Positions 1-7,745 of a DNA stretch of 34,229 nucleotides are shown here, piece after piece. Location: NCBI GenBank assembly GCA_964472565.1, contig CAYYNB010000053.1:1-34229 (forward strand), read 5' to 3'. Within the stretch, counting starts at the first letter, position 1. Each line of letters opens with the position of its first letter. The notes under the pieces are model-generated. The model was not told the origin of the DNA. It worked only from the letters and a program-made list of their open reading frames with translations, and did not search any database. The stretch comes from DATAMF01 sp964472565 (lineage in GTDB: Bacteria; Chloroflexota; Anaerolineae; Aggregatilineales; Aggregatilineaceae). A program made the translations under genes and the position numbers.

Positions 1-11
1 TTGAACCTGGG

Positions 12-43
12 AAGTTTTACAAAGTCGGGGGTTTGTAAAACTT
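12..43. repeat. Perfect 12-bp inverted repeat (intergenic hairpin)
   Basis: The arms at 12-23 and 32-43 are exact reverse complements (aagttttacaaa / tttgtaaaactt) around an 8-nt G-rich loop. No strong T-run follows directly, so it is not a textbook intrinsic terminator. It may end a gene lying left of the window, or be one of the dispersed palindromes seen elsewhere in this scaffold. I see no gene in 1-245; bases 70-97 hold a second repeat related to 4828-4865. Confidence 0.7.
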
Positions 44-245
44 AGTCGATTTTCTGCCCCCCCCCTACGAACCTCACCCCTTCTCCAACCCAGTTGGCGG
101 AGGCGAAAGATCAGGCAGCCGATATTGGGTTGTGAAGGTGCGCTCTGCAATGAGTCCAGATACAGGATAGCACGGATGTTCGGATTTGTCATCACCATTC
201 AGTGACTAACTTCGATGGTGAACTTGGATGCGAATAGGAAGAGTA

Positions 246-1019
246 TTACAGGCGGCGGGCGGTGACGCGGAAGAGGACGGGTAGCCAGGTGGGTAGGGAG
301 AGCTGGCGGGCGGCGGCGAAAAAGGCGGCGCGGGCGGAGTCGTCCATCGCGCGGAGTTGATCGTGGCGGTGCGTCCAGGCGAGCTTATAGGTGAGATACG
401 GTTCGATGGACGGCAGGCGGACGCGGACCGGGGCATCTTCGCGCGCGTCTTCGACGGCAAAACCATAGGCGGCCAGCCAGTCGGCGTAATCGTCCGTGTC
501 CTGAAGCTGCGCGGTCCAGCGGGGTTCGTCGTCGAGGGGATCGGGCCGATCGGGCGCGTAGTGGGCCAGCAGATCGTCCAGGGCGAGATCGACCGGGCCG
601 GACGGTCCCCATTCCTGGATGATCAATGTGCCGCCGGGCGCACAGACGCGGCGCAGGGCGCGCAGACTGTCCGCCGGGTTGGTCGCATTCAGGCCGAAGG
701 AGGATAGAATCAGTGTGAAGGCGCGCGGCGGAAAGGGCAGGCGGGTGATGTCCGCGGCGGCGTAGGATACGTGAGCGGGCGTCGGGATCGAACGGGCGAC
801 GGCCAGAGATCGCAGCGAAAAATCGATCCCGGTGACGCGGCGGACATAGGGGGCCAGCAGCCGGGCGACGAGTCCGGTTCCCGTGCCGACATCCAGGGCA
901 TGATCGGTGGGGCGCGGCGCGGCATAGGCGATCAGGTCGGCGGTGAGGGGCAGCAGCAGCGGCACAATAGCCCGCTCGTAGCGGCTGGCGGACGCATCGA
1001 ACAGGGCGCGGATCGTCAC
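246..1019 (-). CDS. Class I SAM-dependent methyltransferase
   Basis: A 257-residue cytosolic methyltransferase of the UbiE/Methyltransf_11 type. The SAM-binding motif I is clear at residues 42-49 (LDVGTGTG), followed by the acidic end of strand 2 in VTGIDFS and a motif-IV-like region in AAADITRLPF. The N-terminal FDASASRYERA matches the lead-in typical of the family. I place the start at a GTG (1019-1017) because it overlaps the TGA stop of the upstream nuclease gene as GTGA, a usual sign of translational coupling. An ATG reading frame extends to 1082, but those 21 extra residues would lie inside the nuclease gene and match nothing in the family. The substrate cannot be told; quinone, lipid or small-molecule methylation are all possible. 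Why it is coupled to a DNA helicase/nuclease is unclear. Confidence 0.85.
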   Translation of the reverse strand: MTIRALFDASASRYERAIVPLLLPLTADLIAYAAPRPTDHALDVGTGTGLVARLLAPYVRRVTGIDFSLRSLAVARSIPTPAHVSYAAADITRLPFPPRAFTLILSSFGLNATNPADSLRALRRVCAPGGTLIIQEWGPSGPVDLALDDLLAHYAPDRPDPLDDEPRWTAQLQDTDDYADWLAAYGFAVEDAREDAPVRVRLPSIEPYLTYKLAWTHRHDQLRAMDDSARAAFFAAARQLSLPTWLPVLFRVTARRL

Positions 1020-4000
1020 GGCTTGTGATGGTAGGCGCGCGAGACGCGGCACAGCGGGCCAAATTCGCAGTAGGACGCACACTGGCCGTTGGTGGGATGA
1101 ACGGCGAAGTCTCCCTGGCGCGCCCGCAGAATGTTGTGGTGCAGCACCTGACGCGCCGTTTCAATGGCCGGATCGCCCGCGTGGATGTCGCCGCTGGTTT
1201 TGCGGCTGCGAATGTGCCAGAAGAGGCCGCCCGCCAACTCGTAGGGCAGGTTGTGGCGGGCGAGCAGTTCCTGGGCCGCCAGCATGTAGATCATCATCTG
1301 CACATCGCGGCCCGATTCCATGTCTTTCGTGGGGTGGCCGGTGGTGCCGGTTTTGTAATCCATAATGATGATCTGGTTTTCGATCCGATCCATGCGATCA
1401 ATCTGGCCGCGCACGAGGACCGGCCCGGCCTCGCCATCGATAACCAGGAAAGGCTGACCATGCCGCCCAAATTCGGCTTCCTGCCAGAAGGGGCGGCGCT
1501 CCCCGGTCAGTTTGAGCGGGGTGAAGTCTTCAAAATCGTGCCGGACCAGCCATTCGAGGCGGCGGCGCATGGTGGCGCATTCCTGATCCCAGAGCGGGGT
1601 AGGGCGGAAGCCATGCTTGCGCGGGGCCTGCGCAAATACCGCTTCGGCCACTTCGATCAGAATTTTCTGGGCGTGGGGCCAGTTGTTGGCCGTGAGCGCG
1701 AGGTCTGCATCGGCGATACGGGTGTAGGTTTTTTCCAGAATTTCGTGGTTGATGGAACCGATCTGCATGATGTCGGGGCCTTCTTCCGGCTCCTTGAGCG
1801 ATTCCAGATGCAGCAGGCGCGACGCGAAAAAGCGGAAGCCGCACGTGCCTAACTGGTTAAGCTGCGTGGCGCTCCACTTTCGATCCGGGCCGAGGGCGCG
1901 CGCGGTCAGATCGATCAGGTCGGGGGTGGACAGCCTGCCGGAATAGGCATCGAAGGGGCGGGCGGAGTCTTCGCGGGCAGCTTCGATGGCCCGTCCGCGC
2001 CGCACATTCGCCCAGGCGGGATACTCCAACAGGGCGTTATACACCGCCGCGACTCCCTCGTGGGCGGGGTGTTCGCCGGACAGCACCGCCGCTACGGCTA
2101 CCGCCGCCTCATCGACGGTGGCGCAGTCGTCCAGACGGGGGGCGGCTCCGAGCGGAATCCGTTCCAGGGGCGGATCGGTGATCAGGCTGTGGACGGCGGT
2201 CCAGTAGGGCGACGGCGGGCAAAAATTACCCTTGTCATCGACGGTGAAGCGCGTCAGGGTCAGCGATTGGCGGGCGAGGCCGAGCGCCTGGTAAAACAGG
2301 CTCATATCGTCGGCGCGTTCGTTGGCGGTCTGCAAATCGATGCCCTGGGCTTCCATCTGGAGACGATCACTTTCCCAGTAGAGCGCGTCTTCGGATTCGG
2401 GCGCGGGGAACACCCCTTCGGACAGGCCGAGAATAAAGACGTGATCGTGCGGCAGGCCGCGCGCTTCCATGACATCCGTCGCCAGCACACGCCCGATGCG
2501 CGAACGTCCGCCGGGCGGCGACACCTGCGCCCGATCCACCGCCAGTTGCAGTTCGGCGCGGAACACATCCCATTCGATCTCTTCCAGGCAGCCGTCCGCA
2601 CACAGCAGATCGTGGGCGGCGCGCAGATTCGCCAACACGCGGCGGAAGGCCTGCATCGACAGAATATCGCGCGTGGGATCGGCGGCGGCGCGGATGTTGC
2701 CCAGCAGATTAAAGTGCGGAGCGAGCAGCGGGTTGAGCGCGGAAGCGTCCACGCTGTCGGCCTGATCCTGCTGGGCGGCGGCGGGATCGGGGCCGATCAA
2801 CTGCTCGATCCAGCCGACGAGTTCATAAATCGTGCCGCGCGCGGGCGGCGTGATCCGCGCGAAATGGGCATCCAAACTCTGGTAGAGCGTTTCAGCCGTA
2901 TTGACCGGCAGCGGTTCGGCGGGATCGTGATCCTCGTCCTCGCGCGCAAAAACGGACGACTCCACCGCGTCCAGCCAGAGATCGCGCCCGCGCACGACCT
3001 GATATTTGATGCTGAGCAGGGACAACTGGGCGATCTGATCCGCTGTCAGATCGGGCGCGGTCAGGTAGGGGCAGCGCAGCGTGTCCAGCACATCGCGGCG
3101 CGGAAAGTCGCGCGCGGCGAGATCGATCAGGGTGAGCAGCATCGAGACGGCGGGATTATCACGCAGGGGCAGACCTTCGCGCACGACCAGCGGCACGCCA
3201 TACGCCTGGGCGGTTTCGCGCAGCGCCCCGCTGTACGGAAACAGGCGGCGCGCCAGAATCGTGATCGCTTCGGGGGGCGTACCGTCCAGCAGCAGGCGCT
3301 TGATCCGGCGCAGTACGGCCTGCGTTTCGCGCAGCACGTCGGGCGCTTCGATGAATGACACCGATCCATCGGACGGGACCGCCGGAGAACGCGAATCGAA
3401 CAGGGACTGCACCAGATGATCGAGGGCGGGGGAGGACCGATCACAGGACGACTGGACCGGGCGTTCGCGCCACAGGTTCGGGGCGGCGCTGACGATCCGC
3501 TGGTGGGTCTGGGCGAAGCGGCGGAAGCGCTTCAGGCCGGGGACGTGCGTCAGCGTCAGGACGGCGTGCTGGACCTGCGCGGCGAGTTCGGTCAGCAGGC
3601 GCAAATGGACGCCGTTAAACTGATCGAAGCCATCGACCACCAGCAGGCTGACGTGTTCGGCCAGCGCCGGATTCTGCTGAAGATGTTCAATCGCCAGCCA
3701 GCCCGCGCCGTGACGGTCCACCAGCCGCGCCCCCTGCAAAAAGTCCTGGTAGGCGGCGTAAATGCGGGCGAGATCGCGGTCTTTGGGCGTGCGGGCGATG
3801 GCGCTGAACCGGGCCGGATCGACCAGACCCTGTTTGAATTCGTGGATGAGGCCCGCCGTCAGGCCGATAAAGCCGGGGGTGTGGGCAATCGGCGTGAAAA
3901 ATTCCAGGTCCAGGCCGCTGATCACATGGCGCAGAATCTGGTAGCGGGTGGTGTCTTCGACAAGGCGCTGCGGGTTCCCGGCGAGATCGAGCAGGCGGGC

Positions 4001-4222
4001 ATAGAGATCGTAAAAGTCGAAAAATTCCACGCCGAACTGCACCTGATCCGCGCTGCGGGCCAGCAGCCGATCCCGGAAGGCGTGAATCTGCTGGCCGGTG
4101 GCGAGCAGCACCCAGATCGGGCTGAAGGCGGCGAACTGGCGTTCGTCCAGAATGGCATCAATCGCGGCTTCGGTTTTTCCACAGCCCACCGATCCGGTGA
4201 GCAGCACGGCATCCGGTTGCAT
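1016..4222 (-). CDS. AddB-like helicase / PD-(D/E)XK nuclease
   Basis: A 1068-residue protein resembling the AddB/RecB-nuclease family, which processes double-strand DNA ends. Visible are a Walker A loop at residues 10-17 (GSVGCGKT), a Walker-B-like LLVVDGFDQF, and the UvrD-C-like segment EARGLPHDHVFILGLSEGVF common to AddB proteins. The C-terminal RecB-type nuclease core has D942 (GQIDR), D955-Y-K957 and Q975. Cysteines C1048, C1052 and C1058, with an upstream CGFRFFAS cysteine, resemble the iron-sulphur staple of AddB, though AddB usually spaces the first pair C-x2-C and here it is C-x3-C. The start at 4222 is set by a GGAGGAG ribosome site (4237-4231) with an 8-nt spacer; an upstream ATG at 4273 lacks one. 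No AddA-like helicase gene is in the window. The final codons overlap the methyltransferase gene. Confidence 0.87.
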   Translation of the reverse strand: MQPDAVLLTGSVGCGKTEAAIDAILDERQFAAFSPIWVLLATGQQIHAFRDRLLARSADQVQFGVEFFDFYDLYARLLDLAGNPQRLVEDTTRYQILRHVISGLDLEFFTPIAHTPGFIGLTAGLIHEFKQGLVDPARFSAIARTPKDRDLARIYAAYQDFLQGARLVDRHGAGWLAIEHLQQNPALAEHVSLLVVDGFDQFNGVHLRLLTELAAQVQHAVLTLTHVPGLKRFRRFAQTHQRIVSAAPNLWRERPVQSSCDRSSPALDHLVQSLFDSRSPAVPSDGSVSFIEAPDVLRETQAVLRRIKRLLLDGTPPEAITILARRLFPYSGALRETAQAYGVPLVVREGLPLRDNPAVSMLLTLIDLAARDFPRRDVLDTLRCPYLTAPDLTADQIAQLSLLSIKYQVVRGRDLWLDAVESSVFAREDEDHDPAEPLPVNTAETLYQSLDAHFARITPPARGTIYELVGWIEQLIGPDPAAAQQDQADSVDASALNPLLAPHFNLLGNIRAAADPTRDILSMQAFRRVLANLRAAHDLLCADGCLEEIEWDVFRAELQLAVDRAQVSPPGGRSRIGRVLATDVMEARGLPHDHVFILGLSEGVFPAPESEDALYWESDRLQMEAQGIDLQTANERADDMSLFYQALGLARQSLTLTRFTVDDKGNFCPPSPYWTAVHSLITDPPLERIPLGAAPRLDDCATVDEAAVAVAAVLSGEHPAHEGVAAVYNALLEYPAWANVRRGRAIEAAREDSARPFDAYSGRLSTPDLIDLTARALGPDRKWSATQLNQLGTCGFRFFASRLLHLESLKEPEEGPDIMQIGSINHEILEKTYTRIADADLALTANNWPHAQKILIEVAEAVFAQAPRKHGFRPTPLWDQECATMRRRLEWLVRHDFEDFTPLKLTGERRPFWQEAEFGRHGQPFLVIDGEAGPVLVRGQIDRMDRIENQIIIMDYKTGTTGHPTKDMESGRDVQMMIYMLAAQELLARHNLPYELAGGLFWHIRSRKTSGDIHAGDPAIETARQVLHHNILRARQGDFAVHPTNGQCASYCEFGPLCRVSRAYHHKP

Positions 4223-4244
4223 AAGCGTGTCTCCTCCGATTGCG

Positions 4245-4273
4245 AGTGTAAACCGGGGTATCATAAAAAACAA
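4245..4273 (-). promoter_or_regulatory. Candidate sigma70-type promoter for the AddB-like gene
   Basis: On the minus strand TTGTTT (4273-4268) and TACACT (4250-4245) are 17 nt apart. Transcription would begin about 4238, giving a very short leader that starts at the ribosome site. The same 73-nt gap also serves the divergent DinB gene. Matches to consensus are moderate. Confidence 0.35.
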
Positions 4274-4295
4274 ACGAGATGAGAGCGAGGATCAG

Positions 4296-4790
4296 ATGAC
4301 TCCAGAAGCGCTGCGGGAACTCTTTGCGTATTTTTATTGGGCGGCGGAGCGGGTGTGGGGGTGTGTGATGCAGCTTGACGATGAGCAGTTCACGCAGCCC
4401 ATCGATTATTCGGTAGGGTCGATCCGGCACCAGATCGTGCATGTGATGAGCGGGACGTATCGCTGGATCAAACGCTTGCAGGGCGGGGCGATTCCGCCGC
4501 ATCTGGCCTACGAGGATTATTCGACACGAGCCGCGACCCGTGCGAAATGGGATGAACTGAAGGCGGAAATTCTGGCTTATATCGAGTCGCTCGATCAGGC
4601 CGGGCTAGACGAATGGGTGACGTGGGAACTGCCGCAGCGGGGAATGACGCGCGCCAATTGTCGGTGGGAACTACTGCTGCATGTGGCTAACCACGCGACG
4701 GATCACCGCGCGCAAATACTGACTCTGCTGCACGTCCATTTCGGAGCGGCGACAGTGGAACAGGACCTGATTTTTTATCTGGCTGAATAA
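4296..4790 (+). CDS. DinB family protein
   Basis: A 164-residue four-helix-bundle protein of the DinB/YfiT superfamily, whose members are usually metal-dependent thiol-utilising transferases or uncharacterised stress proteins. The three expected metal-binding histidines are present: H49 (HQIVHVM), and H133 and H137 in the C-terminal HVANHATDHRAQI, the classic H-x3-HR signature. Length is normal. The start at 4296 (MTPEALRELF) follows a GAGG at 4287-4290; the upstream extension to 4098 would run antisense through the nuclease gene and is rejected. It is divergent from the AddB-like gene and convergent with the TPR gene. Some relatives use bacillithiol or mycothiol; a GCS2-type ligase lies 2 kb away, but that link is only suggestive. 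Confidence 0.87.
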   Translation: MTPEALRELFAYFYWAAERVWGCVMQLDDEQFTQPIDYSVGSIRHQIVHVMSGTYRWIKRLQGGAIPPHLAYEDYSTRAATRAKWDELKAEILAYIESLDQAGLDEWVTWELPQRGMTRANCRWELLLHVANHATDHRAQILTLLHVHFGAATVEQDLIFYLAE

Positions 4791-4817
4791 GCGCCCGCTG
4801 CGTTCGGCTGTGCCTTC

Positions 4818-4865
4818 TCCCCCTTGCTAACTTGGTTGGAGAGGGGGATTAAAGGGGGTGAGGTT
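4818..4865. repeat. Palindromic intergenic repeat between convergent genes
   Basis: This 77-nt space between the convergent DinB and TPR genes holds a 7-bp stem (tccccct 4818-4824 / aggggga 4842-4848). Its reverse strand shares aacctcacccc and ctccaacc-agtt blocks with 70-97, so the two are copies of one dispersed element in opposite orientation. It may also act as a transcription terminator for one or both genes. Confidence 0.55.
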
Positions 4866-4867
4866 TC

Positions 4868-6217
4868 TTATTCCTGCCCGCCTTCGACCTGCTGAATTTC
4901 GCCCAGCGCCCAATCCGCTGTCTCGATCTGCCCCATCAGCCGCCAGTATTTTTCGGCTTCGCGCCAACACGCCAGCGCCGCCGCTAGATCGCCGAGATCG
5001 CGTTGGGTGTTCCCCATGTTCCATTTAGTTTTGGCATAGTCCAGCGGAGCCGTCTCCGGCGTCCGGTAGACTAGCGCCGCTTCGTAGGCTCCCACCGCGC
5101 GCCGCAGGTTTGCCTCCTGCTCTTCGATCTCCGCCAAAGCGTGGTACGCAACCCCCAGGTTGTTCTGCGTCATAGCATAGTCCAGTGGAGCCGTCTCCGG
5201 CGTCCAGTAGACTAGCGCTGCCTCGTATGCCGTGATCGCGCGCCGCAGATTGACCTCCCGATCCTCGATCTGGGCCAGGTCGCTGTAGGCATTTCCCAGG
5301 CTGTTCTGCGTGCGCGCATAGTCCCGTGGGGCCGTCTCTGGCGTCCAGTAGAGCAGCGCTGCCTCAAAGGCACCCACCGCCCGCCGCAGNNNNNNNNNNN
5401 NNNNNNNNNNNNNNNNNNNNNNNNNNNNNNNNNNNNNNNNNNNNNNNNNNNNNNNNNNNNNNNNNNNNNNNNNNNNNNNNNNNNNNNNNAGCGCTGCCTC
5501 AAAGGCACCCACCGCCCGCCGCAGACTCTCGCGCCTGTTTCCGGTTGGGCGATCCCCATAGGCTATGCCCAAGTTGATATTAATCTCGGCCTTCAGACGT
5601 TCATCCGTGACACGCTCTGAAGCTGTTTCGATACGCCGCAACCAGTCGATCCGCAGTTCAAATCGTCCGCGATTGGCGTGGAAAAAGCTGCAAGCATTTT
5701 GAAGCCCATACGCCGCCTCGACGTCCCCCGCCGCCATGGCCCACTCAAACGCAGCGGTCAGATTCTCCGACTCCACATCCAGTCCCAGATAATCCTGCCG
5801 TTTGTCGTGCTGCTTCGCCAATGCCTTATAAAAATCGTAGTGCGCTCGGTGCGCGGTTTCGTCTTCGCCTACCGCCTGGATCACCAGCGGATCGATGGTG
5901 TAGCGGGTGCGGTCACCGGAAATGACCTTCCGCGATACAAACTGCCAATTAATCAACGTTTCCAGGCAAGGATCGAGGGTGTCCTCGTCGATGTTGCCTT
6001 CCTCGTCCACTACATTCAGCAGGTATGCCGCCGCATCATAAGTGAATCCGCCCCGGCACACGGTCAGCTTGCGCAGCGCGGCCTTATGCTCTACGCCTGT
6101 CTGCTTGGCCATCTGGCGCACGGCTTTTCGGATGCGCGCGGCTGATGCGCTCTGCACATACTTGCTTTTCAGCGCGTTCAGTTTTCGGATCAATTCACCC
6201 GGCTCGAATTTGCGCAT
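4868..6217 (-). CDS. STAND-derived winged-helix/TPR protein lacking its NTPase (contains assembly gap)
   Basis: At least 449 residues as assembled, probably cytosolic. Residues about 45-115 look like the winged-helix block that follows the NB-ARC NTPase in AfsR/LuxR-type STAND proteins (ALRKLTVCRGGFTYDAAAYL, then RYTIDPLVIQAV), followed by the bridging helices (LGLDVESENLTAAFEWA). From about residue 215 come 47-residue tetratricopeptide repeats built around TPETAPxDYAxTQNxLGxAY. The N-terminal P-loop NTPase expected in this family is absent, yet the start at 6217 has a good GGAG ribosome site (6229-6226, 8-nt spacer), so it reads as a free-standing gene and not just debris. A 100-N gap interrupts the repeats, so true length is unknown. 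It probably binds peptides or partner proteins; no partner is evident nearby. Confidence 0.75.
   Translation of the reverse strand: MRKFEPGELIRKLNALKSKYVQSASAARIRKAVRQMAKQTGVEHKAALRKLTVCRGGFTYDAAAYLLNVVDEEGNIDEDTLDPCLETLINWQFVSRKVISGDRTRYTIDPLVIQAVGEDETAHRAHYDFYKALAKQHDKRQDYLGLDVESENLTAAFEWAMAAGDVEAAYGLQNACSFFHANRGRFELRIDWLRRIETASERVTDERLKAEININLGIAYGDRPTGNRRESLRRAVGAFEAAXXXXXXXXXXXXXXXXXXXXXXXXXXXXXXXXXXLRRAVGAFEAALLYWTPETAPRDYARTQNSLGNAYSDLAQIEDREVNLRRAITAYEAALVYWTPETAPLDYAMTQNNLGVAYHALAEIEEQEANLRRAVGAYEAALVYRTPETAPLDYAKTKWNMGNTQRDLGDLAAALACWREAEKYWRLMGQIETADWALGEIQQVEGGQE
5074..5524 (-). repeat. 141-bp tandem TPR-coding repeats
   Basis: The same codon block (ending in cgccgcag on the plus strand) ends at 5107, 5248 and 5389, exactly 141 bp (47 codons) apart. 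A further copy ends at 5524 beyond the gap. The 35 bases at 5355-5389 and 5490-5524 are identical, showing very recent repeat duplication or homogenisation. Confidence 0.9.
5390..5489. other. Assembly gap (100 Ns) inside the TPR repeats
   Basis: A run of exactly 100 Ns, the usual placeholder for unknown length. It is flanked by identical 35-bp repeats, so the assembler most likely collapsed or failed to resolve near-identical TPR units. The gene's repeat number and length should not be read from this assembly. Confidence 0.97.
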
Positions 6218-6278
6218 TTTCCAATCTCCATTCGATCAGGCAGGGGTGCTGCCACATGCCGCTGCTCCGCTTCCCGCC

Positions 6279-6313
6279 GATTCAGCCGAATCCGCGCGGA
6301 TTTAGCCTGAATC
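6279..6313. repeat. Imperfect inverted repeat upstream of the TPR gene
   Basis: Within the 215-nt space 6218-6432, gattcag (6279-6285) pairs with ctgaatc (6307-6313), enclosing a perfect 14-bp palindrome aatccgcgcggatt. It lies about 60-95 nt upstream of the TPR gene start and could be an operator or another intergenic palindrome. I could not identify a convincing promoter for the TPR gene in this space. Confidence 0.5.
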
Positions 6314-6372
6314 TGATCCCGATTCAGGTTACTTTACTTACCTGGCGACGGTTTGAAAAAGGTGTGTGCGCC

Positions 6373-6398
6373 AAAAGGCGGGAATCGTCTTCCCGCCT
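6373..6398 (-). terminator. Intrinsic terminator after the GCS2-type ligase gene
   Basis: Read on the minus strand, a 9-bp perfect stem (6398-6390 with 6384-6376, aggcgggaa / ttcccgcct) with a 5-nt loop is followed by TTTT (6376-6373). It begins about 35 nt past the stop codon of the ligase gene at 6433. Confidence 0.75.
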
Positions 6399-6432
6399 GA
6401 CTGAATTCTATCTTAGTGCTGCTCTGACCGAT

Positions 6433-7626
6433 TTAGCTCGTTTTCCAGCCCTGAGCCGTTTCCTGGACGAGATGATCGACCACGGCGCACGTGGCTTCGC
6501 GGTTGGTCGCGCCGTCTTTGAGGGCGCGGTAGTAGACTTTGAGCTGGCGATCCGCGCTGGTGCCGTCGTCCAGGATGCGGGTGATCTGGCTGACGACATC
6601 CCGCGAGCCGAGTTCGTCCAGCACATCATCCACGATGTCAAGGAGTTCGTGGGCGAGGAAGCGCATGGGCACCTCTTCCTCGATGCCAAAATCGATCAGC
6701 TTGCCATCGATGCCGTAGCGCACGGCGCGCCATTTGTTCTCTTCGATGTAGATGCCCCGGTAGATGCGCCAGGACTGGTTCTGGTTGCGGAGCTTGATCA
6801 GCTTGGCGGCGAGCGCCTGGATCAGCCCGGCTACCGCCACCGCATGATCAACGAGGGTACACATATCGGCGATGCGCACTTCGAGCGTGCCGAGATTGGG
6901 ATGGGGGCGCGCGTCCCACCAGATTTTGGTCGGATCACCCACGCCTTCGGCCCCGGTGGGTTTGGCGGTGTTGGCGTGGCGGCCCAGCGACCCGACACGA
7001 CCCATCACCGCGACATAGCGATCATATTCCGCGAAGCCGTTGAACTGGGGCGGGATGCCGGAACGCGGCATATTTTCGAAGACCAGACTCCGGTAGCTTT
7101 TTAGCCCGGTGTCGCGGCCATGCCAGAAGGGGGACGAGGTGGTGAGGGCCAGAATATGCGGCAGGAAATAACGAAGCTGGTTCATCACGTCGATCATCAG
7201 TTCAAAGGCCGAGGGGGTTTTGCCGAAGCCGAGATGAACATGCATCCCAAAAATCAGCAGGCGGCGGGCGGCATCCTTCATTTCGGAGGCGAGGTCATCG
7301 TAACGCGCGCCTTCGCTGATCTGCTGGTCCTGCCACCGCGAAAAGGGGTGCGTGGACGCGGCAGCGATCACGGCTCCGGTCTGCTCGGCCACCTCAGAGA
7401 CGGTGCGGCGCAGACGGAGGATTTCCTGGCGGGCCTCGTGGACATTGCGGCAGATGTGACTGCCGACTTCGATTTGTGACTGCATGAATTCCGGTTTAAG
7501 CTGGTCGCCCAAAACCACATGCCCCTTGTTCATCATTTGTTGAACATAGGAGGTTAATTCGCGGGTCTGGGGGTCGATAATCTGGTATTCTTCTTCGATG
7601 CCGATGGTGAGTGGTGCGGTGGGCAT
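6433..7626 (-). CDS. GCS2/YbdK-type carboxylate-amine ligase
   Basis: A 397-residue cytosolic ATP-dependent ligase of the glutamate-cysteine ligase 2 family (YbdK-like), which joins a carboxylate, typically the gamma-carboxyl of glutamate, to an amine. Family motifs run in order: LTIGIEEEYQIIDP at the N-terminus with metal-binding glutamates, QIEVGSHIC, the central GMHVHLGF, SPFWHGRDTGLKSYR, and the C-terminal LGTLEVRIADMCT. Length is normal. The start at 7626 (MPTAPLTIGIEEE) has a GGAG at 7637-7634 with a 7-nt spacer; a longer frame to 7716 covers the promoter region and is rejected. It stands alone with its own promoter and terminator. Members of this family vary in substrate, so glutathione-precursor synthesis is possible but not shown; no glutathione synthetase gene is nearby. 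Confidence 0.88.
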   Translation of the reverse strand: MPTAPLTIGIEEEYQIIDPQTRELTSYVQQMMNKGHVVLGDQLKPEFMQSQIEVGSHICRNVHEARQEILRLRRTVSEVAEQTGAVIAAASTHPFSRWQDQQISEGARYDDLASEMKDAARRLLIFGMHVHLGFGKTPSAFELMIDVMNQLRYFLPHILALTTSSPFWHGRDTGLKSYRSLVFENMPRSGIPPQFNGFAEYDRYVAVMGRVGSLGRHANTAKPTGAEGVGDPTKIWWDARPHPNLGTLEVRIADMCTLVDHAVAVAGLIQALAAKLIKLRNQNQSWRIYRGIYIEENKWRAVRYGIDGKLIDFGIEEEVPMRFLAHELLDIVDDVLDELGSRDVVSQITRILDDGTSADRQLKVYYRALKDGATNREATCAVVDHLVQETAQGWKTS

Positions 7627-7651
7627 AAAATTTCTCCGCCAATGAGTTGAC

Positions 7652-7680
7652 TTTTCAGTTCTGCGCGCCATGAATATACT
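7652..7680 (+). promoter_or_regulatory. Candidate promoter for the 7746 response regulator
   Basis: TTTTCA (7652-7657) and TATACT (7675-7680) are separated by 17 nt; a TTGACT also sits at 7647-7652. The element lies 65 nt before the start codon and overlaps the opposing ligase promoter, so the two may compete for polymerase. Confidence 0.4.
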
Positions 7681-7700
7681 CAAGGCACCAAAAAGTGCAA
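7673..7700 (-). promoter_or_regulatory. Candidate sigma70-type promoter for the GCS2-type ligase
   Basis: On the minus strand TTGCAC (7700-7695) and TATATT (7678-7673) have a 16-nt spacer, a good match to the housekeeping consensus. The predicted leader is about 40 nt, with a GGAG ribosome site just before the ATG at 7626. Confidence 0.5.
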
Positions 7701-7745
7701 TAGTCATCCCATACAACCCATGCTATGCTTAGTCAGGTGATGCCA

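Noticed and set aside
2060..3358. 432-codon plus-strand frame within the nuclease gene
   Set aside because: It is Gly/Arg/Gln-rich with no family motif or convincing ribosome site, and lies wholly inside a well-supported gene on the other strand.
1025..4282. Long plus-strand open frames (275, 432 and 288 codons) opposite the AddB-like gene
   Set aside because: They are antisense shadows caused by high GC. The minus-strand frame has clear helicase and nuclease motifs; the opposite frames have no recognisable domains.
6145..7104. 319-codon plus-strand frame opposite the GCS2-type ligase
   Set aside because: It spans the ligase terminator and part of the ligase gene and has no recognisable domain.
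4296..7626. DinB protein and GCS2-type ligase as a low-molecular-weight thiol pathway
   Set aside because: Both families have thiol-related members, but the genes are not in one operon, are separated by an unrelated gene, and no other thiol biosynthesis gene is present.
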